Source: Phoronis australis
Lineage: Eukaryota > Phoronida > Phoronidae
Direction of reading: 5' to 3'
DNA length: 64,000 nucleotides
Assembly: GCA_002633005.1 (NCBI GenBank)
Contig: NMRA01000248.1
Span: 496,274 to 560,273, forward strand
Below are positions 59,601-64,000 of the stretch, one piece after another. Both the position numbers and the translations under genes were made by a program. Numbering within the stretch: the first letter of the stretch is position 1; each line of letters opens with the position of its first letter. A model generated the notes under the pieces. The model was not told the origin of the DNA and ran no database searches. It saw only the letters and a list, made by a program, of their open reading frames with translations.

Positions 59601-59971
59601 TACATACATACATACATGCTTACATTCAAGGAGGAGGGGGTTCCTTGAGAAACAGAGTGCCCTCTCATTATTTTCATACACCCATCCATACATACATACA
59701 TACATACATACATACATACATACATACATACAAAGCATACATTTAAACATACATTCACACATACCTACTTACAGACAGACAGACATACATGTATACATAC
59801 AAATATACACATATACATTCAAAGTGGTTGTCCTTTCTTGTATTCATACATAAATACCTGCACACATGGTTAAACAGTATCTTTCCTTAATCTTCACTTA
59901 CATAAGTGTACGACCCAGTCCCCCACAATTTACGCGATGAAGGAAGACACTCATCCTTAGGACATATGTAT
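56560..59971 (-). CDS. LCCL-domain protein, C-terminal part (three exons, 5' end not found)
   Basis: Exons 59902-59971, 57632-57777 and 56560-56659 join in frame and end in TAA. Together they form an LCCL domain (as in Coch, Limulus factor C and Lgl1): 'ICPKDECLPSSRKLWGTGSY', 'DSSICRAAWHDGRI', 'YYRTRRYGFTTLG' and a final 'FTRLDVKC'. The four conserved cysteines are all there. Such domains occur in secreted or extracellular proteins with adhesion or innate-immune roles. The gene is separate from the phosphatase because it ends in a stop 2.1 kb upstream of it. The first exon, entering in phase 2, lies beyond 59971 and was not identified. Confidence 0.75.
57632..57777 (-). CDS. LCCL protein exon: 'SSICRAA' core
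   Basis: 146 nt, phase 0 in and 2 out; acceptor GAAATTCAG, donor CTGGG|GTAAGG. 'DSSICRAAWHDG' is the hallmark LCCL string ('SSICRAAIHAG' in cochlin). Confidence 0.85.
59574..59617. repeat. (CATA)n microsatellite, first array
   Basis: About ten perfect CATA units; overlapping frames of Tyr-Ile-His or Met-Tyr-Val-Cys repeats are artefacts of it. Confidence 0.97.
59684..59731. repeat. (CATA)n microsatellite, second array
   Basis: About eleven CATA units, about 66 bp from the first array in the same orientation. Confidence 0.97.
59902..59971 (-). CDS. LCCL protein exon: 'CPKDEC' start
   Basis: 70 nt, phase 2 in and 0 out; acceptor CTGTTTTAG, donor CTTAT|GTAAGTGA. 'YICPKDECLPSSRKLWGTGS' gives the LCCL 'CP..C......WGT..Y' opening. 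Confidence 0.83.
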
Positions 59972-59999
59972 CTAAAACAGAGATATTCGCCGTGAATAA

Positions 60000-62800
60000 G
60001 TGAAATCAGAAGCAATCACATTCACGGATCAAGCCATCACATTCACGTCTAATGGTCCAATGAAGCTGAATCGAAATTGGACATCCATTTCCACTTTTGG
60101 GAGAAATAATGTCCACGACAGCATCACGCTGTTTGCACGCGGGAACAGCCCACTACTCCAAAGGTTCACTATTCCAAATGTTCACTACTCCGAATGATAT
60201 TATGCAAATGTGGCATTTTCACACTATTCTAACCACAAGTCGGACATATATGGTCAAATGTCACTTCTTTTAACAAACTACACTGTGACTGCCAGAAAAA
60301 GAAACGCGGTTGTCAGAAGTTTTCTATGGGGTGTGAAGCCTAGGACGATTTCAATGACGCTAGTACCTCTGTGGAAAAAAGACATCTAGCGACATTCTGT
60401 GAGATATTGTCATGTATTTTGGCTATTGAACCTGATTGGTCAGTTGAAGTGTTGACATTCCTTTTGAAGTAGTCAGTCATGAAGATTTCTACAAGGTATG
60501 TTAACATATTAACATGCGCGCATCCACCCATTTTCCTAATGACAACGACATTAATTTTTCGTCTACACCTAGGTGGTCACGTGACCAGTTGTTATTTCAC
60601 GTACGTATACCCCTTAGGCGGCGTTCCCGCTAGTCACCCCCTATTAGTAAGTTCAGATGAGTGCCGAGTAAATATACTAACTAGGTGTAACAACAGATGG
60701 TAATAACTGGCACAGAGCGCATGTAGATATAATAAGTCGGTGAACCCACACGCAAGCGTGTAGCACCTTCAACAGAGATGGTAACCCTTTCCTCAGGTGT
60801 ACTGCCAATTTCCCCCTCCCAAAGTGAAGGGGACATTTTCTAAGTTTCTTTTACCTATTTGCTTGCTTACGATTACCTGTTGCTAAGCTCAACGTTTTTC
60901 TGGCTTTCAACGGGCGATGCACTAGCAGACGTTAAATGATGTTTACTAGCCGGTGGGCCAAATTTCATAGCATTCATCCTTGTGAGTACTTTGGGGGAGG
61001 GGGGGCAACCTAGATTTTTCTATGTGGCTAGATAATGTACCTATAAATCAAATTCCAAAACATTCCCACGTCTACACTTGCACATTTTCTTAAATATAGG
61101 TGTTTTTGTTCCCAAAATATTATGCATATTCCTGCCACTTGGTGGCGCTTTTCTATTGAATTGACCAATCAGAGAGCCGGATTGTATTGTTGTGCTTAGT
61201 TACTTCAATATGGCTGCTCCCATGGAGTGTGATGCCTGTATAATTCAATATTTATCAACCAGCACAAAATTGTGATGCCAGAGCCTAAAGAAGCTTAGGA
61301 AAGCTTCCTGACGAAAGCTGATTGACTGTGGAACTCTGTAGATCAGTAGGTCAAAAAGAAGAAGAGATGTCACAAAGGTTTATGCAGAAAACAGCTTCAT
61401 GTCCTGGTATAGCCTACACAGTATACTGATGAGTGCTGTAGACTAGAAGACCAAGTGTCGGACCAAAAATTTGAAAGATCATAGAACGGCATAGCAACGT
61501 TTCCAGGCACCAACAGTAGTACTAAAGCTGAAGTTGCTGAAAGTGATACAGATGTTATCCAAGATTTCCCAAGAAAATCAATTATACTTCCAAAATTGGA
61601 AACACCCCATTAACCTGAATAAGATAGTAACATTCTGAAACATGAGTGCATCATTTGTTAGCAGTAAAAGTATATTATGGACCATATTTCAAGAAAGAGA
61701 AAGAAGTATAGCTTTGAAAAACAGGTACGTGTTTTTGAAAGCTATATCTTGGTGTTTTCCATGTGTGTTTCAGTATTATCACCAGTTGCTTTTTTAACTT
61801 GTTCGACCTCTTGGCTACCTAGGCCTTAGACAATACCGCTGACCCAGTAGAGACGGTGATCATACCATAGGTACTCCATATGCCGGATGCTTTTCAGCAA
61901 ATTATGTTCCTATAAGTTTATAAGTACCGCGTAGAGAGATGCCTCTGAGGAGGTCGTTAATGTTTTCATTTGTTCCCAGTTTAAACAAATACTCCTGCAA
62001 TCCTGTTTTTCGAACACTCCATTGTTCAGTTGCCACATCGACACTGCTTGCGCTAAGCGATAATCATATGGCGTTTTACTGTGGGTGTGATTTTAAAGCA
62101 TTTTAAGTCAAAAATTTTTGAGAAGGTTAAATGGAGTAGATGGTTGCAAACAACATACCCAAGTGGCCGTCATCCCCTAGTCCTGGGATAGGAGGAACCT
62201 CTTCTCAATTTTTTGTAAACATTGATTACTTAAATAGCTGCAATGATAATTAAATTAGAGTGCATAAGTGGCCATCGTCGCCGTCGTAATTTGAGGACGA
62301 TGGAAGGCACTGTCCATTTCGTCAAATGTCGATTGCCTTAAGTGTAAATCGATTGACTATGGTTTGAGCATCTGATTTAAAAAATAAATTTCAAACACTG
62401 CACTGGTATATCAGCTGATTTATTTTCAGTTGCATCAACTAATCTAATTAGGCGATCAACATTTTTAGGCGACAGATCAGACTGTATGTAAATTTGTTAG
62501 GCTGGTGGTGGATCAGTTCCTGATAAGTCCGTCTGAAAAAGTTGCATGCCAAGTCACTCATAGTTGAATGTTAAATTAGTGTTAACAGTTAGGTTTTTTT
62601 CAGTTGGACTTGTATCGCAAGTGACAGCTCAGTCCAGAGCTCTGAATATGCAAATGAAATTCAAAGATAAAGACCTTGTGTCTTAGAAACCAAGTACCAC
62701 AGATCATCATGCTATAAAAATAGAAAGACAACGATTGTGAAGAGTGACGAATCCACAGTTTTCAGAGATGTTTTTCTACAGTTTTGTTTGAAGTTCATTG
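60000..62800. other. Repeat-like region without supported genes
   Basis: No intact frame of note. From about 61400 the plus strand reads as broken protein-like sequence leading into the cysteine-rich fragment at 62890, suggesting a decayed mobile-element ORF. The LCCL gene's first exon may be hidden here. Confidence 0.4.
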
Positions 62801-62889
62801 AATCAAACACATGGAGATGTCATTTGCCTTTCAACACTAAAGACAGATTTTGAAGCTGTTCTTCAGAAAGCTGGTGTGCATGAAGTTAT

Positions 62890-63171
62890 TTGGACAGGCA
62901 ATCATCAGTATGCGGTGCTGTACCCTCTCTAATCGACCATAGTTGGCTCCTTGGCGGTGGAGATTTGCAGTTAAAATGTATGGCAATGTCCGCATCTCCA
63001 TTGACAGTGCTAAACGATGAACGCTGCAAGTGCAAACAGAACATCTGTGATGGGAAACTGAGTTTGTGCAGCAATGCTGGGTCAAACTGTACAGAAATGT
63101 GCAGGTGTGACAACTGTAGTGACATCAGCAACACTGACTGCATAACATTGGATAGTTTTTTGACCAGTTAA
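62890..63171 (+). pseudogene. Cysteine-rich tail of a decayed mobile-element-type ORF
   Basis: The plus-strand frame ends 'NDERCKCKQNICDGKLSLC', 'SNAGSNCTEMCRCDNC', then TAA. This C.C...C....C.C...G..C...C.C..C pattern is the typical C-terminus of a multicopy family of uncharacterised element-like proteins in marine invertebrates. The preceding sequence is interrupted by stops, so the copy is dead. Confidence 0.5.
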
Positions 63172-64000
63172 CACTAAATAGACCTCCAACGCCGTTATTT
63201 CGTTTTTTGCATTAAAAAGTTAGTTTTATTTGTTCATTAAGTCATAGAAAGTACATACTTTGATCATTGTCATGTATTTGTCTCATACTGCTTGATAAAG
63301 GCTGTCAGAATAATCTATTATTTTCATGCAGTCTTTGTGCACATTCACAGAGATCATTCAACTACATTGTTTTTGTACTATAACGTATTTCTGGTGTATT
63401 ATGCAAACAAGCTGTATTTTATACCATTAGTCAATGTTTTAGTCATTGAGGCACAAATTCTGCCCAGTCTGAAGTGTTTTGTGTTATTTTTGTTGCCAGA
63501 CAATGCCAGAATATCTTCCTAGTTACATTCAGACTTAGATTGCATTTTTGCCACTAGGTGTCTCTTTAAATTTTTTAAATTTCACTGTTTACAATTAATC
63601 TACAATAGTTAAACATGTAATGTGAGTTGAACATTGTTCAATACAATGACACTGATGGGACCATATTACTTGTTTTACAAAAAAGTCACCAAAACTGTTG
63701 TTTTTACAAATATAAGTTTACTAAGCTCTTTGGTGATTTTTAGGTAACTTCAAACTCAAATTTCTCAAAAATGTGCAACTTTATATGTGGGAACTTTTTA
63801 GATTTTGAAAATACTCTAATAAATGAACTAAAAAACACCAAAATGAAATTGCCCCCCCTAAAGTACTCACAAAAACCCTTTTCTAGAGGCCCTACAAATT
63901 CTGGCCCACCGACTATACGTTCAAAAGTAAAACCGATGTCAACCAGACAACAATCGGAACATTTTGTCATCAATATATTTGGCTTATAAGAGAAATCCTT

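Larger units (their letters stand above)
57778..59901 (-). other. LCCL gene intron
   Basis: 2.1 kb with two CATA microsatellites and no supported exon. A cysteine-containing minus-strand frame at 58920-59026 has no convincing splice sites. Confidence 0.55.

Noticed and set aside
59475-59853. Long frames with repeated Tyr-Ile-His or Met-Tyr-Val-Cys units on both strands
   Set aside because: They are translations of the CATA microsatellites, open in several frames by periodicity alone.

Overview
This is an animal genomic window: spliced genes with GT-AG introns, tRNA-derived and inverted-repeat elements, microsatellites and assembly Ns. High polymorphism, including what looks like an uncollapsed haplotype duplication, plus the gene repertoire suggest a marine invertebrate. 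A lancelet-like or other invertebrate deuterostome is my leading guess, but the sequence does not prove it.

Layout. 1-4.0 kb: no supported gene, one partial dispersed repeat. 4.0-5.7 kb: a TTAA-flanked DNA transposon remnant with 15-bp inverted termini and a THAP-like fragment. 6.4-14.95 kb (+): a complete eight-exon SLC1-family glutamate/aspartate transporter (514 aa), with a 323-bp N gap inside one intron. 15-17.5 kb: space between two converging genes. 17.5-54.4 kb (-): one large receptor-type protein tyrosine phosphatase gene, about 35 coding exons plus a duplicated three-exon cassette. 56.5-60.0 kb (-): the 3' exons of a second minus-strand gene encoding an LCCL domain. 60-64 kb: mostly repeat-derived sequence, including a degenerate cysteine-rich tail typical of an invertebrate mobile-element ORF.

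The main discovery is the domain organisation of the phosphatase. In transcription order it encodes an unassigned N-terminal domain, a kringle, a Tie-like Ig domain, three 8-cysteine EGF repeats that match the Tie1/Tie2 EGF block in order and motif, six fibronectin-III domains, a transmembrane helix, a catalytic phosphatase domain D1 (WPD and [10 protein letters not shown] intact) and a second domain D2 (WPN, CX5R retained). Exon phases join across the assembled gene: all ectodomain modules from the N-terminal domain to the first FN3 are phase 1-1. So a receptor with the ligand-binding architecture of a Tie tyrosine kinase plus a kringle is wired to a tyrosine phosphatase.

A 2.47-kb tandem duplication with a single N at its junction repeats the three exons that carry the D1 catalytic loop, the D1 end and the D2 start. 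Their phases forbid using both copies in one mRNA, so they are either mutually exclusive exons or, more likely, two haplotypes laid end to end.
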